DNA of 5,960 nt from positions 1 to 5,960 of the forward strand of contig JBLMXQ010000144.1 of the NCBI GenBank assembly GCA_050257855.1. The letters are read 5' to 3'. Source of the DNA: JBLMXQ01 sp050257855 (lineage in GTDB: Bacteria; Acidobacteriota; Vicinamibacteria; Vicinamibacterales; CAVVIG01). Below the pieces are notes generated by a model, which was given only the letters and a program-made list of their open reading frames with translations, did no database searches and had not been told where the DNA came from. Positions 1 through 5,960 of the stretch are shown here, piece by piece. The translations under genes and the position numbers were made by a program. Every line of letters starts with the position of its first letter. Within the stretch, counting starts at the first letter, position 1.

Positions 1-18
1 ACACTTGGCGACCAGAAC

Positions 19-40
19 GAAGCCGCTGGCGCGGCGGCCG
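19..40 (+). repeat. Left terminal inverted repeat of the IS (candidate terIS)
   Basis: This 22-base stretch starts GAAGCCGCTGG and ends CGGCCG. It is the exact reverse complement of 2399-2420. Bases 15-17 also pair with 2422-2424, with one mismatch at 18/2421. It contains GCCGC (22-26) and GCGGC (31-35 or 34-38), so it can fold into a short hairpin. It lies about 55 bases upstream of the recombinase start, where the terminating end of a rolling-circle element is expected. GAAC occurs immediately outside it at 15-18. Confidence 0.8.
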
Positions 41-84
41 ACGGGCAGCCGGGTAGTTCGTAACAGGATAGGGTGCGGGGTCAC

Positions 85-90
85 AGGAGG
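85..90 (+). promoter_or_regulatory. Shine-Dalgarno site for the tyrosine recombinase
   Basis: A full-consensus AGGAGG lies here. It overlaps the first possible GTG (90-92), which therefore cannot be the start it serves. The next in-frame GTG (96-98) sits five bases downstream, a normal spacing. This motif decides the start chosen for the recombinase gene. Confidence 0.7.
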
Positions 91-95
91 TGTCT

Positions 96-998
96 GTGAC
101 CCAGCTACTGCAAGACCTGCGTGACGAGCTCGTCCGTCGCGACTACGCGCCCTCGACCATCCGCAGCTACGTCCAGATCCTGGACGCGTTTCGCCAGCAC
201 ACGGGCGCGCGTCTCGATCGCCTCACTCCGGCGCAGCTCCGACGCTACCACCTGTTTCTCCTCGAAGAGCGGCGGCTCGCCGTGGGGACGGTGGTCACGC
301 AGATTTGTGCGCTGCGGTTCTTCTGCCGCTATGTGCTGCATCGGCGCGATGTCCGCGAGGATCTGCCGTATCCGAAGCAACGACTGCGTCTGCCCGTCGT
401 CCTGAGTCCTGACGAAATCCAGCGCCTCATCGCGGGCGCGAAGAATCTCTACCACCGCACCCTGCTGCTGACCCTCTACGGTGCCGGCTTGCGTCGCAGC
501 GAAGCGTGCCAGCTCAAAGTCCGCGACATCGACAGCCAACGCATGGTGCTCCGCGTCGAGCAGGGCAAGGGCGGCCGCGATCGCGAGATCCCGCTGAGCC
601 CGACGCTCCTCGCCGCGCTCCGCGAGTACTACCGCTGGATGCGCCCGAAGACCTACCTCTTCCCGGGGACACGCCACGGCTGGCGGGCCGATGCGCCGAT
701 CACGACGAAGGTCATCTGGGAGGCCGTGCGCCTCGCCGCGCGGAAGGCCGGGCTCGATAAACGGGTCACGCCACACACGCTGCGGCACTCGTATGCGACG
801 CATCTCCTGGAAGCGGGCGCCGACCTGCGCACGATTCAGCTGCTCCTCGGTCACGCGGACCTGTCGCACACGACTGTCTATCTCCACCTCTCGCGGCGCC
901 ACCTGCAGGCCGCGCCGAATCCCCTGGAGCAGCTCAAGGTCCCCGCGCTCGTGGTCCTCCCGCGGTCACGCCTGAAGCGGAAGCCGAGTCCGGCATGA
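96..998 (+). CDS. Tyrosine recombinase (XerC/D-type integrase) of the IS91-like element
   Basis: This is a 300-residue site-specific recombinase of the phage-integrase superfamily, which cuts and rejoins DNA through a 3'-phosphotyrosine intermediate. The N-terminal SAM-like core-binding domain spans about residues 3-85 and the catalytic domain about 103-270. Counting from GTG-96, the full catalytic set is visible: R133 in GAGLRRSE, K158 in GKGGRDRE, H227 and R230 in TPHTLRHS, H253 in LLGHA, and Y262 in HTTVYLHL. The start at 96 is set by AGGAGG at 85-90; a GTG at 90 would add two residues but overlaps that site. The length is normal for XerC/D-like proteins. Its stop overlaps the transposase start (ATGA), so the two are probably translationally coupled. 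Recombinase genes paired this way with IS91-type transposases are known from annotated genomes, but what the recombinase does (resolving intermediates, circularising, targeting) is not shown here. The family call is certain; the role is inferred. Confidence 0.95.
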   Translation: MTQLLQDLRDELVRRDYAPSTIRSYVQILDAFRQHTGARLDRLTPAQLRRYHLFLLEERRLAVGTVVTQICALRFFCRYVLHRRDVREDLPYPKQRLRLPVVLSPDEIQRLIAGAKNLYHRTLLLTLYGAGLRRSEACQLKVRDIDSQRMVLRVEQGKGGRDREIPLSPTLLAALREYYRWMRPKTYLFPGTRHGWRADAPITTKVIWEAVRLAARKAGLDKRVTPHTLRHSYATHLLEAGADLRTIQLLLGHADLSHTTVYLHLSRRHLQAAPNPLEQLKVPALVVLPRSRLKRKPSPA

Positions 999-2188
999 GC
1001 CGGCCTGCGGTGGAGGTGGCCGATCTCCTCCACGCGCAGGGTGACGCCTTCGTCGCACAGCATCCGTGGCTCAGCGTGCAACAGCGATCAGTCCTCCGCG
1101 CGATCGCCCGCTGTCGCACCGCTGCGCTCGGTGGCCATGTCGACCGGTGTCACGCGTGCGGGCATCAGGCCATCTCCTATAACTCGTGCCGATCACGGCA
1201 TTGCCCGAAGTGCCAGGCGCAAGCGCGCGAGCGCTGGCTCCGCGCGCGGGAGCGCGACCTGCTCGATGTGCCCTATGTGCATGTCGTTTTCACGCTGCCG
1301 CATGCGCTCCTGCCGCTGGCCTATCGGAACAGCCCCCGTTTGTACATGTGGCTGTTTCAGGCCAGCGCCGCGACCCTGCGCGAGGTCGCGGCCGATCCGC
1401 GTCATCTCGGAGCCGAGATCGGCGTGCTCAGCATCCTCCACACGTGGGGGCAAACCCTCGTCCGCCATCCGCACGTCCACTGCGTCGTACCGGCCGGCGG
1501 CCTGTCCCCGGATCACCGTCGCTGGATTCGGCCGCGGTACGCCGACTTCTTCTTGCCGGTGAAGGTGCTCAGTCGTGTCTTTCGCGGGAAGTTTGTCGCC
1601 GCCCTCCGTCGCGCCTACGTGCGCGGCGAGCTGGACCTCTGGGGCGCGACCGAGGGCTTGCGCGATCCGGCGGCCTGGCGCGCGTTCATCGACGCGCTCT
1701 TCGAGACCGACTGGGTCGTGTATGCGAAACCCGCCTTCGGTGGCGCCAAGGCGGTCCTCCGCTACCTGGGGCGCTACACCCATCGGGTCGCGATCAGCAA
1801 TCACCGGTTGCTCGCCTTCGATGGAGACCGCGTCACCTTTCAATGGAAGGACTATGCCCACGACGATCAACGGCGCACGATGACGCTCTCCACCATGGAG
1901 TTTCTGCGCCGCTTCGTCCAACACATCCTGCCGCGCCGCTTCGTGCGCATCCGGCAGTCGGGGTTTCTCGCGAACACCTGTCGCGCGGCGCGGGTGGCCC
2001 TCGCACGAACCCTCCTCGCCACGCCGGCGACCGCACGATCATCCACGGAGGCGACCGCGACGGTCATCCCGGAGACCACGACGCGATCCACGTGGGCCTG
2101 TCCCCGTTGCGGCGCGGCGATGATCGTCGGGCCGATTCTGTCAGCGCTCCAGCTCGCGACCGTCACATGGAGTTTCGACAGCTCATGA
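995..2188 (+). CDS. IS91-family transposase (HUH, two-tyrosine rolling-circle type)
   Basis: This 397-residue transposase nicks one DNA strand and moves the element by rolling-circle replication. The N-terminal zinc-binding domain has C52, C55, C65, C70 and C73 in the pattern CHACGH...SCRSRHCPKC. The metal-binding HUH motif is H160-V-H162 in VRHPHVHCVVPAGGL. The catalytic tyrosines are Y257 and Y261 in RYLGRYTHRVAIS, spaced YxxxY as in IS91-type Y2 enzymes. A further CPRC pair (369-372) near the C-terminus may be a second zinc knuckle. The length is the usual roughly 400 residues, with no frameshift or missing motif. The ATG at 995 overlaps the TGA of the upstream recombinase by ATGA, implying translational coupling; a GGAAG lies about 11 bases upstream. 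About 210 bases separate its stop from the right terminal repeat. The family call is very secure. Confidence 0.97.
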   Translation: MSRPAVEVADLLHAQGDAFVAQHPWLSVQQRSVLRAIARCRTAALGGHVDRCHACGHQAISYNSCRSRHCPKCQAQARERWLRARERDLLDVPYVHVVFTLPHALLPLAYRNSPRLYMWLFQASAATLREVAADPRHLGAEIGVLSILHTWGQTLVRHPHVHCVVPAGGLSPDHRRWIRPRYADFFLPVKVLSRVFRGKFVAALRRAYVRGELDLWGATEGLRDPAAWRAFIDALFETDWVVYAKPAFGGAKAVLRYLGRYTHRVAISNHRLLAFDGDRVTFQWKDYAHDDQRRTMTLSTMEFLRRFVQHILPRRFVRIRQSGFLANTCRAARVALARTLLATPATARSSTEATATVIPETTTRSTWACPRCGAAMIVGPILSALQLATVTWSFDSS

Positions 2189-2347
2189 GGACCGACTCTC
2201 GTCAGAGCCAGCGTCTTCGACAACGTGATCGCCCACGTCTCGGGAGAGGTGCGCGCCCCCGCGCCCATCCAGCACCGCCCCGCGACACTCGCTGGCGCAC
2301 GCGCCATCACCCGGGTGGACGCCGCCGCCGCTCGCGCGCCGCCGGCC

Positions 2348-2386
2348 TCTCGATTCACATCGGTCCACGCTCGGGGATCTCGATTC
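2348..2386 (+). repeat. Pair of 9-bp direct repeats in the IS right subterminal region
   Basis: TCTCGATTC occurs at 2348-2356 and again at 2378-2386, exactly 30 bases apart. Both copies lie in the noncoding part of the element between the transposase stop and the right terminal repeat. A spacing close to three helical turns would suit protein binding on one DNA face, for example by the transposase or recombinase. Chance is not excluded for two 9-bp copies. Otherwise 2189-2398 holds no gene I can support. Confidence 0.35.
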
Positions 2387-2398
2387 CAGCTCCATAGC

Positions 2399-2420
2399 CG
2401 GCCGCCGCGCCAGCGGCTTC
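2399..2420 (-). repeat. Right terminal inverted repeat of the IS with hairpin (candidate oriIS)
   Basis: This is the exact reverse complement of 19-40. Within it, GCCGC (2404-2408), loop GCCA (2409-2412) and GCGGC (2413-2417) form a perfect 5-bp stem with a tetraloop. The hairpin is followed by TTCCTT and then CAAG at 2424-2427. A subterminal hairpin close to the cleavage tetranucleotide, downstream of the transposase gene, is the known layout of the replication-initiating end in IS91-type elements. That this is the actual nicking site is inferred from the layout. Confidence 0.78.
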
Positions 2421-2430
2421 CTTCAAGTCT

Positions 2431-2505
2431 CGTTATCGAAAGTGCCTCGGCATCCGCATGGGGCTGCGTGTCCGGCCTCTCGCGCCGAGGCACTTCCGAT
2501 GAACG
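2431..2505. repeat. Long imperfect palindrome just outside the IS right end
   Basis: The arms 2431-2451 and 2484-2505 are inverted copies. The core AAGTGCCTCGGC (2440-2451) pairs perfectly with 2484-2495; extension to 2435/2500 gives 16 of 17 matches, and to 2431/2505 with one extra base. The 32-base loop has its own small stem (CGCA/TGCG). It begins about 8 bases after the IS end and lies 50 bases beyond the 3' end of the small - strand membrane-protein gene. GAAC, an IS91-type target tetranucleotide, is at 2501-2504. It could be the end of an older mobile element, a short non-autonomous element, or a structured transcript end between converging transcripts; none of these is proved. Confidence 0.6.
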
Positions 2506-2555
2506 CTAGCGACCAGGCGTTATCCCAGGGCGTTGCGCGCTGACGTGTTAGCCCA

Positions 2556-3014
2556 TCATGGGCGCTGCCACGCGCGACCGATCACTGAGTGGTTCGCGTA
2601 CGACAATGGCCACAGCACGAGGACGAAGCCGGTATACGTCAGCCCGAAGATGGCGCCGAAGATCGGCCCAGAAAGCAGCGCCGAGAATAGTCGCTGCCTG
2701 GCGACGCCTCCTTCGAAAAGATGCAGGAGGTTGACTGCCATAAGGAATAGCAGGCTGGCCAGATACACGTCCGCCAGTGCGATCGCGAGTCTCGTTGACC
2801 GACGACGTGCTAAGAACGTGCGCGACATCCGACCGATCAACACGCCGATCGCTGGCGCCGCAATGAGGCCACCGCTGACCATCCGCGCTACTTCGCCCAA
2901 CGGAGTTCGAACAGGTGACGCGGGCGATGAAAGCCAGACAATCGCGAGGCCGATGGCGGCCCAGACGCATCCGGAAATCAGGGAATACGCAACCACTTTC
3001 GTCGTTCTTGGCAT
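2556..3014 (-). CDS. Small four-helix integral membrane protein, function unknown
   Basis: I do not recognise the family. The 152-residue reading has four hydrophobic segments at about 7-28, 43-62, 75-99 and 112-136. Positive charges cluster in the N-terminus (MPRTTK), the loop between helices 2 and 3 (RMSRTFLARRRSTR) and the tail (IGRAWQRP), which predicts both ends in the cytoplasm. The open frame reaches back to 3143, but the extra residues are arginine-rich and unlike coding sequence, so I chose ATG at 3014. A GGAAG lies about 11 bases upstream, so the ribosome site is weak. GC is clearly lower than in the genes on either side: about 57% in three hand-counted lines (2581-2640, 2701-2760, 3001-3060). 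That suggests acquisition by transfer. A + strand open frame over the same bases is polar and repetitive and is taken as the shadow. The gene call itself is moderately sure. Confidence 0.6.
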   Translation of the reverse strand: MPRTTKVVAYSLISGCVWAAIGLAIVWLSSPASPVRTPLGEVARMVSGGLIAAPAIGVLIGRMSRTFLARRRSTRLAIALADVYLASLLFLMAVNLLHLFEGGVARQRLFSALLSGPIFGAIFGLTYTGFVLVLWPLSYANHSVIGRAWQRP

Positions 3015-3434
3015 GGGCTCTGTTGCTTCCGCGATGGCTTCACAGGCTATAGGCGGTCTTGCGCGCCGGATCGTCACGGGTAAGAGCCGTGAACGCACGC
3101 GACTCGTACACCACGGGCAACCACTTGACAGGCGGGCACGCACGCAGTGTATCGGCGGAGGAGCAGTTCGCGAGTACGCAGATCACCTCGGACTCCTCAC
3201 TGACGCCGTAGCGTTGACCGAACCATCGACAGCCCCAGTGTCAGAAGGCTGCTCAACGAACATTCCATTGTGTTCGGATGGTTCCTTGATCCCGACGCTG
3301 CCGCGACAACGCAGTCACGCCCTCGATTTCAGGCCGGCGCCTCAAGAACGCTTCGGTGAACGTCCGCCGGAAGCATTGTGAGCTCTGTGATGCCTCTGGC
3401 CCCGGTCCTCTGAGGCTGCGTCCTCTGCGGCTTC
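3015..3434. other. Intergenic stretch without a supportable gene
   Basis: This 420-base stretch lies between the 3' end of the tamB-like gene and the small membrane-protein gene, both on the - strand. Open frames here are short or have arginine/proline-rich shadow composition, and I see no RNA gene. Two minor features are present. An octamer direct repeat CAGAGGAC (read on the - strand) lies just past the tamB stop, about 15 bases between copies. An 8-bp inverted repeat, GAACCATC at 3220-3227 and its complement at 3277-3284, has a 49-base spacer. No convincing Rho-independent terminator follows the tamB-like gene: the candidate stem is short and there is no T-run. Confidence 0.5.
3046..3051 (-). 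promoter_or_regulatory. Possible -10 box for the small membrane-protein gene
   Basis: Read on the - strand this is TATAGC, four of six matches to the sigma-70 -10 consensus, 31 bases upstream of the chosen ATG. No good -35 box is found at 16-18 bases further upstream, so this is a weak candidate only. Confidence 0.2.
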
Positions 3435-5960
3435 TCAGTAGCTGAAGACGAACAGCATGTCCACGCCGCTGTCCTGGCTCCGCTGGAACACCTGCTGCTG
3501 CGGCGTCGAACCCTCGAGCACGTTGGTCCGCAGCCGCAGCCACCTGGCGATCTCGTATTCGAGCACGAAGTTCGTCACGCTTTCGGCGCCGATTCCCTGC
3601 TCTACCCGCACGAACAGGTTCTGCCCCAGCTGTCCGCCCAGCGTCACCTCGGGCCCCCCGCCGGTCACCGGCGCGACGTTGATCTCGAACGTGTCGAGAT
3701 TCAGGGCGTTGCCGATCGACTTGGCGAGCTCTCCCGCGATGGCCCCGGTGGCGAGCGACTCGGCACGCTGAGCCAGCGAGATCTGCTGCCCTTCTCCCAG
3801 GTTGCTGAGCGGCTGGTTGAAGACGATGAGCGACAGGACGTCGGCCTGCTCGAGCGGCGGCACGCTGCTCAGCGTGATGGCCGGCTTCTTCAGCGTCCCG
3901 CCCAGCGTCACGTACGCCGTCACGGCCTGGATCACGCGCTGGGTCCGGACGTCGAGCGCCGGGTCGATCTCGTCGCCCCCTTCGAAGCGGACCGTCCCGT
4001 CGCGGAGGATCGTGAAGCGCCGTCCCTGGAAGTCGTACGTCCCGCGGATCGTCCGCACCGGACCGACCAGTCGGACCTGGTCCCACGGCGTCTTGCTGAT
4101 CCAGAGGTCGCCGCCGAGCGTGAGGTTCAGCGCGCCCAGCCCGATAGGCGAGCCGGGCGCCTGGAGGTTGTCCGCCTTGACGACCAGGTCGTCCGGGATC
4201 GTGACGTGCAGCTCGACCTGCATCGGATCGAAGCGGCTCGACGCGCCTTTCTGCCCTTCGCTGGTCGCGGCCGACGCGTACTCGGTCGGCTTGGTGGCGT
4301 ACACTGACGTGCCGACCTTCGCAAGAATGGGGTCCAGGCGGATTTCGCCGGTGACGATCCCGAGATCGCCATCGACGCGCGGCGCGCTCAGCTCGCCGGT
4401 CATCTGCAGGTTGCTGTTGATCCGGAGGCTCCCCATCTTGTCGTCGAGGACCTTGAAGTCGTCCGCCTTGACGGCGATCGACATCTCGCCCACCTGCCGC
4501 TCGTGAAACGCGAGGTCGCCGCTGATCGTCAGCGGCTTCTGCCGATCGTCGAGCACGCGGACTCCGGGAATATGAATGCGGTCGGGCTGCAGGTCGATTC
4601 GCCCGTCGAGCTGCCGGTAGCCGACGCCGGTAGGCTGTACCGTGAACGCCCCGTTGTCGATCGAGAAGGAGCCGCTGGCGTGGGGATCCCCCGCCGTGCC
4701 GGTCACGTGGACGTTGGCCTGGAGCGTGCCCTTCACTCCGCTCAGCGCCGTCGTGAACCCCTGCACCAGGCCGAGGTCGATCGGACTGCTGTCCACATGC
4801 AGATCGACGGGCGCCGTCGAGCCGGCCGCCGCACCGGTGAACAGGTCGATCGGCACCGCTCCCTGCGCGTCGATCCAGGAGGCCGGGTTCTGCTGCAGAC
4901 GCGCGTCGAGATCGACCGTGCGGTCCCGATAGGCGGCCGTCGCGTTCAACGCGTCGTACTTGAACCGGCGGAAGCCGCCGTCGGCCACGTGCGCCTCCGC
5001 CTCGACGTGGGGCGACGTCAGCGTCCCCGCGATCGTGCCCGTGGCGTCGAGCGTGCCCGTCAGCTGCGGCGGCCGCAGCAGGAGCGCGTCGATCGTCGCG
5101 AGCTGCACGTGATTCAGTCGCACCTTCAACGCGCGCCCCGGCTGACCGACCGTGCCGTCGACGGCAATCTGCTGGCCGCCGTCGACGAGCTGCAGGTCGC
5201 TGACAGCCACCGCGCCGTGACCCCACCGCACGACGGGGTGCGCCCCGGATCGGAGCTGCCACGACATGCCGCGCGACTGGAGCGCGAGCCGGCGCAGGCG
5301 CACGTTCTGGTCGGCGGGATCGAACCCCGCGTTGCCGGCTGCCGTCAGCGTGCGCTCCGGCTGCCGCGCCGTGGCATCGAACGCGAGCTGCTGCCCCCGG
5401 TAATCGGTCTTCGCGTCGAGCTCGTTGATGTGCTGGCCGCCGAGCGACACGAACGTCGCGTGCGTCGTCGCCGACACGTCTCCGTCGGCGGGCTGCAGGT
5501 CGGGGACGCGCGCGGTGAAGTCCGTGCCGATCGTCAGCGCGCCGTTGCCGGCGTACCGCACACCGTCGCCGGTGAAGCGGCCCGTTGCCTGCAGCGCCTG
5601 CCGGTTGCCGGTGATGGTCGCCTCGAGCTTCGCGATGCCCGTGAGCGGCACGTTCGCGATCCTGCCGATCTGGTCCAGCCTCGGCGCGGCCACCTGGAGC
5701 GTGAGGTCGGAGGCGCCGCTGTCGTTCAGCGCCAGCGAGCCGGCGGCGTGCGCCGTCAGATCCGGACCCGTGATGTCGAGCCGATCGATACTCGCCGCGC
5801 GCTCGGCGTAGCGGCCCGTCAGCGTGGCCTCGTTCAGCGACAGCCCCGCGATGCGTGACGGCTTCAGCGTCACCGTCCCGCCTGCCTGCACGGCGGCCGG
5901 AGCGACCGGAGCGGTCACGTCCGGCAGCGTCGCGCGCAGGTCGACGGATCCGTTGACCTC
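3435..5960 (-). CDS. tamB: TamB-like translocation and assembly module protein, C-terminal part (5' end beyond window)
   Basis: TamB proteins are anchored in the inner membrane and span the periplasm as a long beta-rich groove. With the outer-membrane partner TamA they help insert outer-membrane proteins, and AsmA-like relatives carry phospholipids to the outer membrane. The visible 841 residues are open to the right edge, so the start and signal anchor are missing; the GTG at 5918 is internal. The N-terminal two-thirds is a chain of short beta-strand repeats with alternating hydrophobic residues (AsmA-like). The DUF490/TamB C-terminal domain covers about the last 310 residues. Landmarks are VRTIRGTYDFQGRRFTILRD followed by GTVRFEGG (about 633-661), LEQADVLSLIVFNQPLS (about 700-718), and a barrel-like end with LGGQLGQNLFVRVEQG and NFVLEYEIARWLRLRTNVLEG. 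It ends in aromatic FVFSY. No tamA-like gene follows; a partner, if linked, would be upstream beyond 5960. GC is high (about 70% in 4081-4140), unlike the neighbouring accessory stretch. Confidence 0.92.
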   Translation of the reverse strand, partial: EVNGSVDLRATLPDVTAPVAPAAVQAGGTVTLKPSRIAGLSLNEATLTGRYAERAASIDRLDITGPDLTAHAAGSLALNDSGASDLTLQVAAPRLDQIGRIANVPLTGIAKLEATITGNRQALQATGRFTGDGVRYAGNGALTIGTDFTARVPDLQPADGDVSATTHATFVSLGGQHINELDAKTDYRGQQLAFDATARQPERTLTAAGNAGFDPADQNVRLRRLALQSRGMSWQLRSGAHPVVRWGHGAVAVSDLQLVDGGQQIAVDGTVGQPGRALKVRLNHVQLATIDALLLRPPQLTGTLDATGTIAGTLTSPHVEAEAHVADGGFRRFKYDALNATAAYRDRTVDLDARLQQNPASWIDAQGAVPIDLFTGAAAGSTAPVDLHVDSSPIDLGLVQGFTTALSGVKGTLQANVHVTGTAGDPHASGSFSIDNGAFTVQPTGVGYRQLDGRIDLQPDRIHIPGVRVLDDRQKPLTISGDLAFHERQVGEMSIAVKADDFKVLDDKMGSLRINSNLQMTGELSAPRVDGDLGIVTGEIRLDPILAKVGTSVYATKPTEYASAATSEGQKGASSRFDPMQVELHVTIPDDLVVKADNLQAPGSPIGLGALNLTLGGDLWISKTPWDQVRLVGPVRTIRGTYDFQGRRFTILRDGTVRFEGGDEIDPALDVRTQRVIQAVTAYVTLGGTLKKPAITLSSVPPLEQADVLSLIVFNQPLSNLGEGQQISLAQRAESLATGAIAGELAKSIGNALNLDTFEINVAPVTGGGPEVTLGGQLGQNLFVRVEQGIGAESVTNFVLEYEIARWLRLRTNVLEGSTPQQQVFQRSQDSGVDMLFVFSY

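Larger units (their letters stand above)
16..2423 (+). mobile_element. IS91-family insertion sequence with tyrosine recombinase and HUH transposase
   Basis: The element is defined by three things in the sequence: an IS91-type transposase gene, a recombinase gene overlapping it, and a perfect 22-bp inverted repeat enclosing both (19-40 and 2399-2420; three of the next four outward positions also pair). IS91-type elements move by rolling-circle replication starting at a 3' end (oriIS) and finishing at a 5' end (terIS). They make no target duplication and insert beside tetranucleotides such as GAAC or CAAG. A CAAG lies at 2424-2427, just outside the right repeat, so I place the right end at 2423 and the left end symmetrically near 16. 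The exact ends are uncertain by a few bases. Both genes have intact catalytic residues, so the copy looks potentially active. The family call is near certain; the boundaries are good but unproven. Confidence 0.85.

Noticed and set aside
1186..2397. 403-residue + strand frame across the transposase and the IS 3' noncoding part
   Set aside because: Arg/Pro-rich shadow of the transposase in another frame, with no motif.
7..2516. 8-bp direct repeat GCGACCAG flanking the IS (8-15 and 2509-2516) as a target duplication
   Set aside because: The right copy lies about 85 bases beyond the IS end, IS91-type elements make no target duplications, and an 8-bp match over this search space could easily be chance.
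2431..2558. Integron attC site downstream of the small membrane-protein gene
   Set aside because: A cassette-like layout was tempting: a small gene followed by a palindrome, with GGCTAAC just after the stop on the - strand. However, the palindrome's ends are GTT...AAC rather than AAC...GTT, and no matching GTTRRRY partner pairs with the AAC motif.
3125..3153. + strand TTGACA with a weak -10 (TGTATC) at 17-base spacing
   Set aside because: The -35 is perfect, but the -10 matches only three of six positions and there is no supportable + strand gene downstream.
2533..3381. 282-residue + strand open frame over the small membrane-protein gene
   Set aside because: Polar, Arg/Ser/Thr-rich and without domains. 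The opposite strand gives four clean membrane helices with a consistent positive-inside charge pattern. The part beyond 3143 is not explained by antisense, so rejection is not absolute.
3253..5262. 669-residue - strand frame overlapping the TamB-like gene in another frame
   Set aside because: Low-complexity Arg/Ala/Gly/Asp composition and overlap with a gene of certain frame; a frame shadow. Its extension past the TamB stop gives no recognisable protein.
4503..5858. 451-residue + strand open frame antisense to the TamB-like gene
   Set aside because: Its translation is arginine/valine/glycine-rich with no recognisable fold, while the - strand has clear TamB motifs. It is a by-product of strong G/C third-position bias.

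Overview
The window is GC-rich DNA from a Gram-negative (two-membrane) bacterium. The Gram-negative assignment rests on a TamB-type protein. The strong G/C third-position bias (long antisense open frames everywhere) and the style of the TamB sequence would suit a soil lineage such as Acidobacteriota, but that is only an inference.

Layout. (1) About 16-2423: a complete rolling-circle insertion sequence of the IS91 type. It carries two genes on the + strand that overlap by ATGA: a tyrosine recombinase (96-998) and an HUH/Y2 transposase (995-2188). The element is bounded by a perfect 22-bp inverted repeat (19-40 and 2399-2420). The right copy can fold into a small hairpin and is followed three bases later by CAAG, one of the tetranucleotides IS91-type elements insert next to. 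(2) 2424-2555: a flank holding a second, separate, nearly perfect long palindrome (arms 2431-2451 and 2484-2505), origin unknown. (3) 2556-3014, - strand: a small four-helix membrane protein of unknown function, in a stretch with clearly lower GC than its surroundings. (4) 3015-3434: about 420 bases with no supportable gene. (5) 3435-5960, - strand: the C-terminal 841 residues of a TamB-like inner-membrane/periplasmic protein (AsmA-like superfamily), whose start lies beyond the right edge of the window.

How it fits together. The right half is the 3' end of a conserved envelope-biogenesis gene. Between it and the insertion sequence lies about 1 kb of lower-GC accessory DNA. The transposase and recombinase are probably translated as a coupled unit and serve the element only. 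The most interesting feature is the element's architecture: a rolling-circle transposase, whose family normally lacks long terminal inverted repeats, paired with an intact tyrosine recombinase inside a perfect 22-bp inverted repeat.
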